Source of the DNA: an uncultured Eubacteriales bacterium
GTDB taxonomy: Bacteria; Bacillota; Clostridia; Oscillospirales; Acutalibacteraceae
Direction of reading: 5' to 3'
Length of the DNA stretch: 21,277 nt
Assembly: GCA_948815685.1 (NCBI GenBank)
Contig: CAQJOC010000003.1
Span: 18,380 to 39,656, forward strand
Shown here: piece by piece, positions 1 to 7,806 of the stretch
Position numbering within the stretch: position 1 is the first letter of the stretch
How the letters are laid out: each line of letters starts with the position of its first letter
The notes under the pieces: model-generated
What the model was told of the DNA's origin: nothing
What the model saw: only the letters and a program-made list of their open reading frames with translations
The model's database searches: none
Translations under genes and position numbers: made by a program

Positions 1-1237
1 CGCAGGTTCTTCTCCATCCTGTGCACTTGCGGAGAACGTCCCGCCATTTGCGTCAAATGTTGGTCCCACTGAAGTTCTGTTATCTCCTGCATAATTATAT
101 TCACTAAATTTTTCATCTTTAGCAATTACGAGAAGAGGTGTGCTGCCTGATGTAAGGAACATTTTGTTCATATGTACATTTCTTCCGTTACTGCTTAAAT
201 CCCAATTGCTTAAGTCTACAAACTTTAATTTATAGCATCCTTCAAACATATTACTTATATCTGTTAATTTTGATGTATTCCAATTTTTGAGTGGACTTAT
301 ATCCGTCAAAGCTTCACAAGCATAAAACATCTCTTTCATATTTTCTACATTTTTTGTATTCCATAACTCGAGCTCTTGGATATTTGATAAAAGCTCACAG
401 GTGCGAAACATTTGGTACATATTTTTTACATTTGATGTATCCCAGCTGCGGATCCCACAAATATTTTTTAAATTTGTACACCCATGGAATATAGCCGTTG
501 TGTCTTCAACATTGTCTGTATTAAGTCCTGTTCCATCAAAATTTTCTAATTCCATAAAATAGCTGAATGCCATAATTCCACCTGCTCCGTTAAATTTCAC
601 ATTTGCCCTATTTCCAGATATAAATTTTAAAGTTTTTATGTCATTTGGATATAATGTTTCTGTATTAGGTTCTTCAATTTTTTGTCGACCTTTAATATAA
701 ACTTGCCGATCACCAACCTTGCCCGGAATAACAATATCGGTTAGATTAGAATTTTTGCAATTGTTCAATATTATTCCACCATCGGAATCATTTGTCGTGT
801 ATTCCCAATCGGCAAGATTAAAGTTGTTTTCCTCTGCTCCACCTTCGTTCTGAGCTACCGGGGTGGAAGCCGGGCTTTCTAAACCTTGCTCCGGGGTGGT
901 TTCAGGTGAAGTTGTTTCTAAAAAGTCGCTTTCCTGCCTTACTGTTTGGAAAAAGCTATCTTCTGCCGGAACTTCGGCGTCTAGGTCCATCTGCAAAAAA
1001 TCACTTTCAGTCGGGACCATTTCAGAGGAAAAATCATTTTGAACAAGCGAATCTTCCGAAGAAAAATTTTCAGTCTCTTCGTTTGTTTCAGTATTATTTA
1101 AAGCCTCTGAATCGCATTTTAAAGCCGTTTTACCCCCCCCCCATGGCGAATATGGGACTCAAAGGTGCGGCTAAAATATTTAGCGATAACAACAGCGATA
1201 CTATGGCTTTTACTTTCTTTTTTGTCTTAATTTCCAT
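1..1237 (-). CDS. BspA-like (DUF285) surface protein, phase-variable, out of frame here, partial
   Basis: A minus-strand gene that runs off the left edge. The ATG at 1237 follows an AAGGAG site and encodes a clear signal peptide: basic MEIKTKKKVK, a hydrophobic core, and a likely cut after SPIFA at residue 31. A run of ten G (1133-1142) follows, and this frame stops at 1132-1130. The body of the protein continues in another frame, open from about 1134 to base 1, and joins the signal peptide only if the tract is 9 or 12 G. The body starts with an acidic, Thr/Ser-rich linker with recurring ESDF-like motifs. About five BspA/DUF285 leucine-rich repeats follow, of the form W(D/N)T(S/K)xVxNMxxMFxxC. 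The visible end, TFDANGGTF, looks like an InlB-B/Flg_new type repeat. BspA-family proteins are exported adhesins of oral and gut anaerobes. The family call is firm; the switching is inferred from the tract. Confidence 0.85.
1133..1142 (-). repeat. Poly-G(10) homopolymer tract, putative phase-variation switch
   Basis: Ten consecutive C on the plus strand (G on the coding strand) lie just after the signal-peptide region of the BspA-like gene. In the frame from ATG 1237 the tract reads ATG GGG GGG GGG TAA, giving a 35-residue product. Loss of one G or gain of two would open the long frame. Long G tracts near the 5' end of surface-protein genes are classic slipped-strand mispairing sites. A sequencing length error in the homopolymer cannot be excluded. 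Confidence 0.8.
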
Positions 1238-1341
1238 TTTTATACATCTCCTTTTTAATTTTTATTCTTTTTGCACACAAATACATAAATAAAATAATTC
1301 TTATCCTGAATTTTGATGAAAATTATTTTTATATTATATAT

Positions 1342-1369
1342 GTTATACCATTAAAGTTTAAAATGCAAA
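1342..1369 (-). promoter_or_regulatory. Putative promoter of the BspA-like gene
   Basis: On the minus strand, TTTGCA (1369-1364) and TATAAC (1347-1342) are separated by 16 bases, about 105 bases upstream of the ATG at 1237. This suggests the gene has its own promoter separate from hemW. It is a consensus match by eye only. Confidence 0.4.
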
Positions 1370-1389
1370 CATATTTTTATAAAAAATAG

Positions 1390-2526
1390 TTAGCCTATTA
1401 TCTCGGATATCAAAGAATTCGACAATAAAAACCCTTTAGAAGTAAGCTTTATCCCCTTGCCCTGTTTAGAAATTGAAACCAAGCCCGAATTTACATATTT
1501 ATCTGCCCTTTTGTAAAATATATCCGGAATAGGCGTATTAAATCTCGTTTTATATTCTTTTTCTTCTAATCCATCGGCAAGCCTAAGTCTTAACATACAA
1601 TATTCTTCCGGATAGTTTCCAAAACCATCCGGAATTTGAATAGGATTTTCAATAAACCCATTTATTGAATTTTTATAAAAAAATCTTTTACCCTTTATAA
1701 ATGAATGTGCTGATGGGCCAAATCCTAAATATTCATCACAATTCCAGTATTTAAGATTATGTTTGCTTTCCATGCCGTTTTTACAAAAATTAGAAATTTC
1801 ATAATGCTTGTAACCATTTGAATTCAGAAAACGAGAAGATAATAAGTAAAGTTCCGCCTCGGTGTCTTCATCGGGAAGAGACAATGAATCTTTTATCTCA
1901 AAGAATCTGGTGTTTTTTTCAATTTTAAGAAGATAAACAGAGACATGAGGAATAAAATTGTCTACACAAAACTTCAAAGATTTCAATAAATCTGTATCTT
2001 TTTGATTCGGTATTGCAGCCATTATGTCAACAGAAATATTGTCAATTCCGACTGCTCTTAAATTGTAAATCGTTTTTTGTGTATCAAACGAAGTATGATT
2101 TCGTCCTAAATTCAGAAGTTCGAAATCATTTATAGACTGCATACCTAAAGAAACTCGGTTTATTCCGATGTTTTTTAATTCGCAAAAATCAATTGTATTA
2201 TGACACGAAGGATTAAGCTCTATACTTATCTCCGGATTTAAAACAGAAAAACATTTCTCCACGGTTTTAATTATTTTATCTATATTTTTTATCCCAATTA
2301 AAGCAGGTGTGCCTCCTCCCAAATATATAGAATTAACCGAAACTTTATATATTTCGGCATTGTTCTTTATTTCTTTACAGAGAGCTTCCGTATACAAATT
2401 TATTAAATCTCCCTCGGGTCTTACGGAATAAAAGTTACAATAAGGACATTTTTTAATACAAAACGGTATATGTATATAAATTCCAATCGGCTTTTTAAAC
2501 ATTTTAATATTCATATTAATACTCAT
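1390..2526 (-). CDS. hemW: Heme chaperone HemW (radical SAM, coproporphyrinogen oxidase-like)
   Basis: A 378-residue radical SAM protein. The CxxxCxxC cluster motif is at Cys23, Cys27 and Cys30 in IHIPFCIKKCPYCNF, and the SAM-binding GGGTP is at 70-74. The C-terminal region around SKHNLKYWNCDEYLGFGPSAHS is typical of the HemN/HemW group. HemW-like proteins bind heme and pass it to target proteins; they were long mislabelled as oxygen-independent coproporphyrinogen III oxidase. Length and the position directly after lepA (2-base gap) fit HemW, a common Firmicutes arrangement. There is no good ribosome site before the ATG at 2526, so it is probably translated by coupling to lepA; Met5 or Met9 are alternative starts. 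It is the last gene of the degV-lepA-hemW run. Confidence 0.9.
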   Translation of the reverse strand: MSINMNIKMFKKPIGIYIHIPFCIKKCPYCNFYSVRPEGDLINLYTEALCKEIKNNAEIYKVSVNSIYLGGGTPALIGIKNIDKIIKTVEKCFSVLNPEISIELNPSCHNTIDFCELKNIGINRVSLGMQSINDFELLNLGRNHTSFDTQKTIYNLRAVGIDNISVDIMAAIPNQKDTDLLKSLKFCVDNFIPHVSVYLLKIEKNTRFFEIKDSLSLPDEDTEAELYLLSSRFLNSNGYKHYEISNFCKNGMESKHNLKYWNCDEYLGFGPSAHSFIKGKRFFYKNSINGFIENPIQIPDGFGNYPEEYCMLRLRLADGLEEKEYKTRFNTPIPDIFYKRADKYVNSGLVSISKQGKGIKLTSKGFLLSNSLISEIIG

Positions 2527-2528
2527 TT

Positions 2529-4340
2529 TTATTCGCTGTCCAGCTTGAGAACAGACATGAATGCATCTTGAGGAATATCTACACTTCCGAGTCTTCGCAT
2601 TCTTTTTTTGCCTTCTTTTTGTTTTTCAAGAAGTTTTTTCTTTCTTGTAATGTCTCCTCCATAGCACTTTGCCAAAACATCTTTTCTCATCGCTTTTACT
2701 GTTTCTCTTGCAATAATTTTTCCTCCTATACAGGCTTGTATAGGAACTTCAAATAACTGTCTGGGAATTTTTTCTTTAAGTTTTTCTGCGATTTTCCGAC
2801 CACGCGTATAAGCCTTGTCCTTGTGTACAATAAACGACAACGCATCCACAACTTCTCCGTTTAGCATTATATCTAATTTTACTAAATCTGATTTTGAATA
2901 TCCCGCTAATTCATAGTCAAAAGACGCATATCCTTTAGTCTTAGATTTTAAAACATCAAAAAAGTCATACACAATTTCATTTAAAGGAAGTTTATAATGT
3001 ATATCCACTCTTTCAGTATCTATATATTTCATATCGATATAAACGCCTCGTCTATCTTGACAAAGTTCCATTATGCTTCCTATATAATCTGAAGGAGAAT
3101 AAACATGGGCATCCGTTATCGGTTCCTCTGCAGATGCAATTATTGAAGAACTTGGGTAATTTGTGGGATTATCTATAAAAATAGTTTCACCATCAGTTTT
3201 GTTTATTTTATAAATAACACTCGGAGCTGTCGTTATAATATCTAAATTATATTCTCTTTCTAAGCGTTCTTGAATAATTTCCATATGAAGAAGCCCTAAA
3301 AAACCACATCTAAATCCAAAACCCAAAGCTGTTGACGTTTCAGGTTCAAAACTAAGAGATGCGTCATTAAGCTGAAGTTTTTCTATTGCATCTCTTAAAT
3401 CCGGATACTTAGAGCCATCGGAAGGGTAAATTCCACAAAACACCATGGGATTAACTGTTTTATATCCCGGCAAAGGTTCTTCTGCCGGATAATTGGCAAG
3501 AGTAATGGTGTCTCCCACTCGAGATGTACTTATTGTTTTTATCGAAGCGGCAATATACCCGACTTCGCCGGACGAAAGTTCTCCAACAGGGTCAAAATCA
3601 GTAGCACGAAGAATTCCGCATTCAGTTACTGTAAATTCACTGCCATTTGACATAAATTTAATTTTATCCCCTGTTTTGACTTCTCCATCCATAATTCTTA
3701 CATAAACTATTACACCTTTATAAGAATCATATAAAGAGTCAAAAATCAGAGCCTTAAGAGGTGCGTTAATTTCTCCTTTGGGAGGGGGAATAAGATTAGC
3801 AATACTTTCCAGCACATCTTTAATATTTAGCCCTGTTTTTGCTGAAACCTTAGGAGCATTTTCGGCAGGTATACCGATAACATCTTCAATTTCTTTACAA
3901 ACTCTCTCAGGGTCAGCACTGGGAAGATCAATTTTATTGATTACTGGAATAATTTCAAGTCCGGCATCAAGTGCTAAATAGGTATTTGCTAAAGTTTGAG
4001 CTTCTATTCCTTGCGATGCGTCAACTACAAGAAGTGCCCCCTCGCATGATGCCAAAGAACGTGAAACTTCATAATTAAAATCAACATGTCCGGGAGTATC
4101 AATTAGATTAAACGTGTATTTTTTACCATCTTCTGCAAGATAAGAAAATGTAACAGCGTGAGATTTTATGGTAATTCCTCTCTCACGTTCCAAATCCATA
4201 TTATCCAAAAGCTGGTCTTCCATCTCACGACTGGAAACTGCTCCGGTATATTCAAGAATTCTATCCGCCAAAGTGGACTTTCCATGGTCAATATGAGCTA
4301 CTATACTAAAATTCCTTATTAATTGTTTGTCTTTAGGCAT
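2529..4340 (-). CDS. lepA: Elongation factor 4 (LepA) GTPase
   Basis: A 603-residue protein of normal length for EF4. GTPase motifs are visible: G1 AHIDHGKS (15-22), the RGITI switch I region near residue 54, G3 DTPGH (81-85) and G4 NKID (135-138). The EF-G-like middle domains follow. The C-terminal domain has the LepA-typical GGDITRKKKLLEKQKEGKKR. EF4 is a ribosome-associated translational GTPase that can back-translocate stalled ribosomes and acts in the cytoplasm. A GGGGAG ribosome site lies 12 bases before the ATG. It starts 28 bases after degV ends and is followed within 2 bases by hemW, so the three are probably one transcript. Nothing looks degraded. Confidence 0.98.
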   Translation of the reverse strand: MPKDKQLIRNFSIVAHIDHGKSTLADRILEYTGAVSSREMEDQLLDNMDLERERGITIKSHAVTFSYLAEDGKKYTFNLIDTPGHVDFNYEVSRSLASCEGALLVVDASQGIEAQTLANTYLALDAGLEIIPVINKIDLPSADPERVCKEIEDVIGIPAENAPKVSAKTGLNIKDVLESIANLIPPPKGEINAPLKALIFDSLYDSYKGVIVYVRIMDGEVKTGDKIKFMSNGSEFTVTECGILRATDFDPVGELSSGEVGYIAASIKTISTSRVGDTITLANYPAEEPLPGYKTVNPMVFCGIYPSDGSKYPDLRDAIEKLQLNDASLSFEPETSTALGFGFRCGFLGLLHMEIIQERLEREYNLDIITTAPSVIYKINKTDGETIFIDNPTNYPSSSIIASAEEPITDAHVYSPSDYIGSIMELCQDRRGVYIDMKYIDTERVDIHYKLPLNEIVYDFFDVLKSKTKGYASFDYELAGYSKSDLVKLDIMLNGEVVDALSFIVHKDKAYTRGRKIAEKLKEKIPRQLFEVPIQACIGGKIIARETVKAMRKDVLAKCYGGDITRKKKLLEKQKEGKKRMRRLGSVDIPQDAFMSVLKLDSE

Positions 4341-4368
4341 TTTTCAATTTTTCTCCCCGATAAATTTT

Positions 4369-5223
4369 TTATTTCGATATGTACATTATCCCAAATGTAT
4401 TGGGACCACAGTGAGATGAAATAGTACAGCATGCGGTACTTGTATAAATTTTTTCAAAATAATTTAAATTTTTAACTTTTTCGTACATTTGCTGAAATAG
4501 CTCAAACGAAAGCCCTGCCTGAACAATAAAAATTTTATCATTTCGTATATTTTTATAATCGGACAAAACATCATCTACATAATAATTTAAAACTTTTGAA
4601 AGTTCGCCTCTGTATTTTTTGCCGACAAACATACTTCCGTCCTTATTATTGACCACTATACATGGTTTTATCTTAAAAAGATTTGCTCCAATAGATACAA
4701 TTGATGAACACCGTCCACCCGCACTCATAAATTTAAGAGTATCCAAAATAAAGCTGGAATGAATTTTGGAAGTAAGTGATTTTATCTCACTTACTATGTC
4801 CTCCAAATTTAAATCCATACTTATCAAGCGTGCCGCCTCTAAAACGAGTAGCCCAGTTCCGCACGAAAGATTACAAGAATCAATAGGATATATGTGACCC
4901 AGCTCTTTTGCCGCCAAAATGCAATTTTGATGAGCACATGAAATAGCCGAACCCAAGTTTAAATGTATAACATCATATCCTTCTTCTACAAAAGGACGAA
5001 AATATTCAATATATTCAACCGAACCTATGGCCGCTGTTTTGGGGAGAACACCTTTTTCACTGTATTTTTTAAATATATCATCTGGAAAAATATCTATTCC
5101 ATCTTTATAATGTTGTCCATCCAAAGATATGTGAAAGGGATAATAATGAACATTATATTTTTCTTTAAGTTCTTTTCCTATGTCACACGTACTGTCTGCA
5201 CTCAGCATGATTTTTCTTTTCAT
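4369..5223 (-). CDS. DegV family fatty-acid-binding protein
   Basis: A 284-residue protein starting LSADSTCDIG, as in the DegV family, with the later family motifs PKTAAIGSVEYIEYF (in place of the usual TSQPS loop) and NLGSAISCAHQN. DegV (FakB-type) proteins bind a fatty acid; some present it to the kinase FakA for phosphorylation, but no fakA is visible here, so the partner is unknown. A GTG at 5232 is in frame, but the GGAG site at 5235-5232 overlaps it. The ATG at 5223 has an 8-base spacing and is the better start. It is first of the degV-lepA-hemW group and divergent from the hydrolase gene at 5419. Confidence 0.9.
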   Translation of the reverse strand: MKRKIMLSADSTCDIGKELKEKYNVHYYPFHISLDGQHYKDGIDIFPDDIFKKYSEKGVLPKTAAIGSVEYIEYFRPFVEEGYDVIHLNLGSAISCAHQNCILAAKELGHIYPIDSCNLSCGTGLLVLEAARLISMDLNLEDIVSEIKSLTSKIHSSFILDTLKFMSAGGRCSSIVSIGANLFKIKPCIVVNNKDGSMFVGKKYRGELSKVLNYYVDDVLSDYKNIRNDKIFIVQAGLSFELFQQMYEKVKNLNYFEKIYTSTACCTISSHCGPNTFGIMYISK

Positions 5224-5362
5224 AAATTTCACTCCGCGTTTAATTTAAAAGTCCGTAGAATATTTTATCATAAAAATTTTTTCGAAAGAAGATTATTATT
5301 TTTCAAGTTAATATTAAATTTCCAAGAGATAGTACTCTGTCTTTATCTTTTATGAAAAGAAC

Positions 5363-5391
5363 TTTACAATTTTGACTTGTTATGTTACAAT
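5363..5391 (+). promoter_or_regulatory. Putative promoter of the tandem hydrolase genes
   Basis: TTTACA (5363-5368) and TACAAT (5386-5391) with a 17-base spacer sit 27 bases before the TTG start at 5419. This is a good match to the housekeeping sigma-A consensus in the divergent gap between degV and the hydrolase gene. Confidence 0.55.
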
Positions 5392-5418
5392 TAAATTAAT
5401 AAGGGAGGAAAATTAAAA

Positions 5419-6444
5419 TTGTACCAGCAAAATAATAGTAGAGTTAATAGAATAGTTCTATTTTTATTGTTTATTTTAATTTTTGCAAATTCTATTTTTT
5501 CGATTTCTTATTCTGAGAAAAATTATGAAGTTTCTGAAAGAGAACTTTTGATTTTAACTCTTATAACTTACTCAAACACCGTGAAGTGTGCAAACACATC
5601 TGCTTCCGATATATTAACAAAAGAGTTTTTGGAATGGCGTGAAATGTCGGATAAAACACTATCTCCCGATGACGTGGAAGGCTGGAAAATTGTCGGATAT
5701 GAAATAAATACACTGAAAAATAAAGATGGCTTTTCTGTTTTTACATTTAAAAAAGAAGACAATATAGTTATCATTCCAAGAGGTACGGACGAGGGGCTTT
5801 TTCGAGAAAATTGGAAATATCTTTTTTATGATGAACATCCTCAGGCTAAACATATGAAGTTTTATATAGAAAATGTTGTAATTCCATTCTTAACTAACTA
5901 CGGAAAAAGGGAAAATTATAAAATATATATATGCGGCCACTCATTAGGAGGGTATCTAGCGTTATATGGTGCTGGTCTTATTTTGGGCAATTCGGAAATT
6001 TCAAAACATTTAGCTAAAATTGTAACCTTTAACGGTTTGGGATTGGACAAATCCACAAATCGGGATATCCTATTGCGATTACGTAGATTATCTCCTGAAA
6101 AAATTGTAAATTATAGAATAGACGGCGATTCTGTTTCATTAGTAGGTGAACATTTTACTAAACCTATTTCTTTAAAACTAATTCACTCTCCTTTTTTACG
6201 TCAGCCGAGTAAATGGTTATTTATTATAGGGTACACGCTGTTTGCTCACAGATTATCACAATTTTTCCTGCACAATCCATTTATATTTGACCCAAATAAA
6301 GAAAAAGAGCGACGTGTTATAAGAGAAACGCCTATAAGTGAAGAAGTAAAACAAATTTTAAAAGAATATTCTCAAAGCGGAAAATCTCTTTCGCTGCCTA
6401 AAAGTAGTCTTGCAGATAAGTATTTTAACGTCAAAGCAGGATAG
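5419..6444 (+). CDS. Exported Mbeg1-like (class-3-lipase fold) serine hydrolase, copy 1
   Basis: 341 residues. The TTG start is chosen because GGGAGG (5403-5408) sits 10 bases upstream. Residues 11-30 form a hydrophobic signal or anchor segment. The alpha/beta-hydrolase core shows IIPRGTDEG (118-126, the oxyanion region), the nucleophile elbow GHSLGG (173-178, Ser175), a likely acid Asp237 in RIDGDSVS and a likely His277 in FAHRLSQFF. The layout matches the Mbeg1-like/DUF2974 branch of the lipase-3 superfamily. The substrate is unknown; esters of host or bacterial lipids are the natural guess. A polar tail of about 60 residues follows the His. It is co-directional with a paralogue 48 bases downstream, so the two are a tandem duplication. 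Fold and catalytic Ser are firm; Asp and His are inferred from conservation between the two copies. Confidence 0.8.
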   Translation: MYQQNNSRVNRIVLFLLFILIFANSIFSISYSEKNYEVSERELLILTLITYSNTVKCANTSASDILTKEFLEWREMSDKTLSPDDVEGWKIVGYEINTLKNKDGFSVFTFKKEDNIVIIPRGTDEGLFRENWKYLFYDEHPQAKHMKFYIENVVIPFLTNYGKRENYKIYICGHSLGGYLALYGAGLILGNSEISKHLAKIVTFNGLGLDKSTNRDILLRLRRLSPEKIVNYRIDGDSVSLVGEHFTKPISLKLIHSPFLRQPSKWLFIIGYTLFAHRLSQFFLHNPFIFDPNKEKERRVIRETPISEEVKQILKEYSQSGKSLSLPKSSLADKYFNVKAG

Positions 6445-6492
6445 AAGCCGCAAAATTAAGGATTGTTTTTTTATACTAAGAGGTTCAAACAT

Positions 6493-7302
6493 ATGAAAAA
6501 TATATTCAACAAAAAATTTATAAGTTTTATTTTTTTATTCTTAATGATTAGTACTATAAATTTTAATTTAACTAAATTTAGTGCTTATGTATCCGATCGA
6601 GAGCTGCTGATCTTATCAAGACTTTCTTACTATAATGGATCCAAAATAAAGGTAGATAAAATTTTAGAAGAAACCCATGATTTAACTAATCTGGTTGATC
6701 CTTCGGAAATGGAAGGATGGGAAATAGTTGATAAAGATATAAATATAAGTAATAGAAGAGAAAATGGATTTTCTGCAATTGTTTTCAAAAAAGGAAATGA
6801 CATAGTAATTGCATTAAGGGGATCAGACGGCGGCGTAATCTCTGAAAATTTTAAATATTTGCTATCTATTTACCCACATCCTCAAGTTCAGTATTTAAAA
6901 AATTTTATTAAGAAAATTGCAAATTCTCCGTACATAGACCAAAACACAAAAATATACACTACGGGTCATTCACTGGGAGGATACCTGTCTCTTTATGCCG
7001 CGGCTATTATTGTTGAGAATAGAAATTTACACAATTGCCTTGAAAAAGCAGTTACTTTTGCCACATTTGGGCTTAATAAATTTGCAGATAAGAAGGCCTT
7101 AGATGCACTGTATTCATTAGACCCTAGTAATGTAAAAAATTACCGTATTCAAGGAGACGTTATTTCTTGTTGCGGGGAATTCATCACAACTCCGGTTACT
7201 TTGAATTTTCCGGAACCATCTTCATCTGTACCTAAAAAAGTTGTCCTTTCTCATCAAATTGATCAATTTTTTCTCTGTCCCTTTTTTAGAACTTTTCATT
7301 GA
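6493..7302 (+). CDS. Exported Mbeg1-like serine hydrolase, copy 2
   Basis: 269 residues from the ATG at 6493, which follows AGAGG (6479-6483) at 9 bases. An in-frame TTG at 6463 would add ten residues but lacks a ribosome site. Residues 9-31 are a signal-peptide-like hydrophobic stretch ending TKFSA, and the mature part begins YVSDRELLILSRLSYYNG, closely matching copy 1. Catalytic features are LRGSDGG (108-114), GHSLGG (158-163, Ser160), Asp222 in RIQGDVIS and His254 in LSHQIDQFF. Relative to copy 1 it lacks a hydrophobic insert before the His and ends only 15 residues after it. Two T6 runs lie at the end, and another frame stays open to 7435, so a late frameshift is possible but not shown. 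Function as for copy 1, substrate unknown. Confidence 0.78.
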   Translation: MKNIFNKKFISFIFLFLMISTINFNLTKFSAYVSDRELLILSRLSYYNGSKIKVDKILEETHDLTNLVDPSEMEGWEIVDKDINISNRRENGFSAIVFKKGNDIVIALRGSDGGVISENFKYLLSIYPHPQVQYLKNFIKKIANSPYIDQNTKIYTTGHSLGGYLSLYAAAIIVENRNLHNCLEKAVTFATFGLNKFADKKALDALYSLDPSNVKNYRIQGDVISCCGEFITTPVTLNFPEPSSSVPKKVVLSHQIDQFFLCPFFRTFH

Positions 7303-7577
7303 AATTAATTTAAATGATTTTATTTACAATATTTTTCGGCAGTCGTCGTGGTACTTATCTGACAAACCCAAAATAGATAAAACTGATAAATTAAAAAATC
7401 AACCTTTATACAGTACAATTGTTAAACCGAATTGATTTTGCCAAAAGACTATTCTTTATAAACTTTATTTTTATATATAGGCAATACATCACAAAAATTA
7501 TGTAGCGACAATGCCTCATAAAATTTTTAAACAACTCATAGCTATAAAGATAGTTAATTTAGCAGAAGTAAAAAGTT
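7303..7577. other. A/T-rich gap, no supported gene
   Basis: This is the first part of the 470-base gap between the hydrolase pair and the polysaccharide operon. A frame overlapping the end of the second hydrolase stays open to 7435 but has no ribosome site or recognisable motif. I see no convincing terminator or promoter. The second part of the gap holds the structured RNA described separately. Confidence 0.5.
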
Positions 7578-7692
7578 TTACACAGCTGGGTCTGGGCAGT
7601 AGCCCAGTCGATTAGGTGTGTGGAGGAGCAGGTAGCGGAATCGAAATCCGCCACCTAGGTTTTTTGTAGGTCAGCTTTTTTACGAAAAAAGG
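7578..7692 (+). ncRNA. Structured leader RNA with terminator-like hairpin before the polysaccharide operon
   Basis: A GC-rich island in A/T-rich DNA with three nested pairings. The outer stem is AGCTG (7584-7588) with CAGCT (7672-7676). A perfect hairpin CTGGGC-AGTA-GCCCAG spans 7592-7607. A second hairpin pairs 7630-7639 with 7647-7656 (nine base pairs, one A/C mismatch, 7-base loop) and is followed at once by six T (7660-7665), which resembles an intrinsic terminator. TTAGGTG (7612-7618) can instead pair with CACCTAG (7652-7658), which would break the base of that hairpin, so a terminator/antiterminator switch is plausible. It lies about 80 bases before the first glycosyltransferase. I cannot assign it to a known RNA family; a riboswitch, a processive antitermination element and a protein-bound attenuator are all open. 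Confidence 0.6.
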
Positions 7693-7701
7693 TGAAAAAT
7701 A

Positions 7702-7806
7702 ATGAAAAAGATAAGAAACTTTATTGAATTTACATTTTTATTAATTATAATATATAAGAAGGAGGGATATTATGCCGGAAATAAGTATAATAGTTCCTGT
7801 TTATAA
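7702..7806 (+). CDS. Possible 34-residue leader peptide overlapping the first glycosyltransferase
   Basis: An ATG at 7702 follows GGTGA (7691-7695) at 6 bases and directly follows the structured leader RNA. The product begins MKKIRNFIEFTFLLIIIYKK, a short basic segment then a hydrophobic stretch. It contains the ribosome site of the next gene and ends 35 bases inside it in another frame, which would allow translational coupling. No family is recognised, and it could be chance in A/T-rich DNA. Confidence 0.25.
   Translation: MKKIRNFIEFTFLLIIIYKKEGYYAGNKYNSSCL

Noticed and set aside
906..1292. Plus-strand frame of 128 codons across the poly-C tract
   Set aside because: It is antisense to the BspA-like gene, has no ribosome site and no recognisable domain; the minus-strand frame carries a signal peptide and DUF285 repeats.
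1390..2526. Annotation as oxygen-independent coproporphyrinogen III oxidase HemN
   Set aside because: The length, the N-terminus and the place behind lepA fit HemW; true HemN is longer.
7241..7435. Separate 64-codon gene after the second hydrolase
   Set aside because: Starts inside the hydrolase in another frame, no ribosome site, no motif; at best the continuation after a frameshift.
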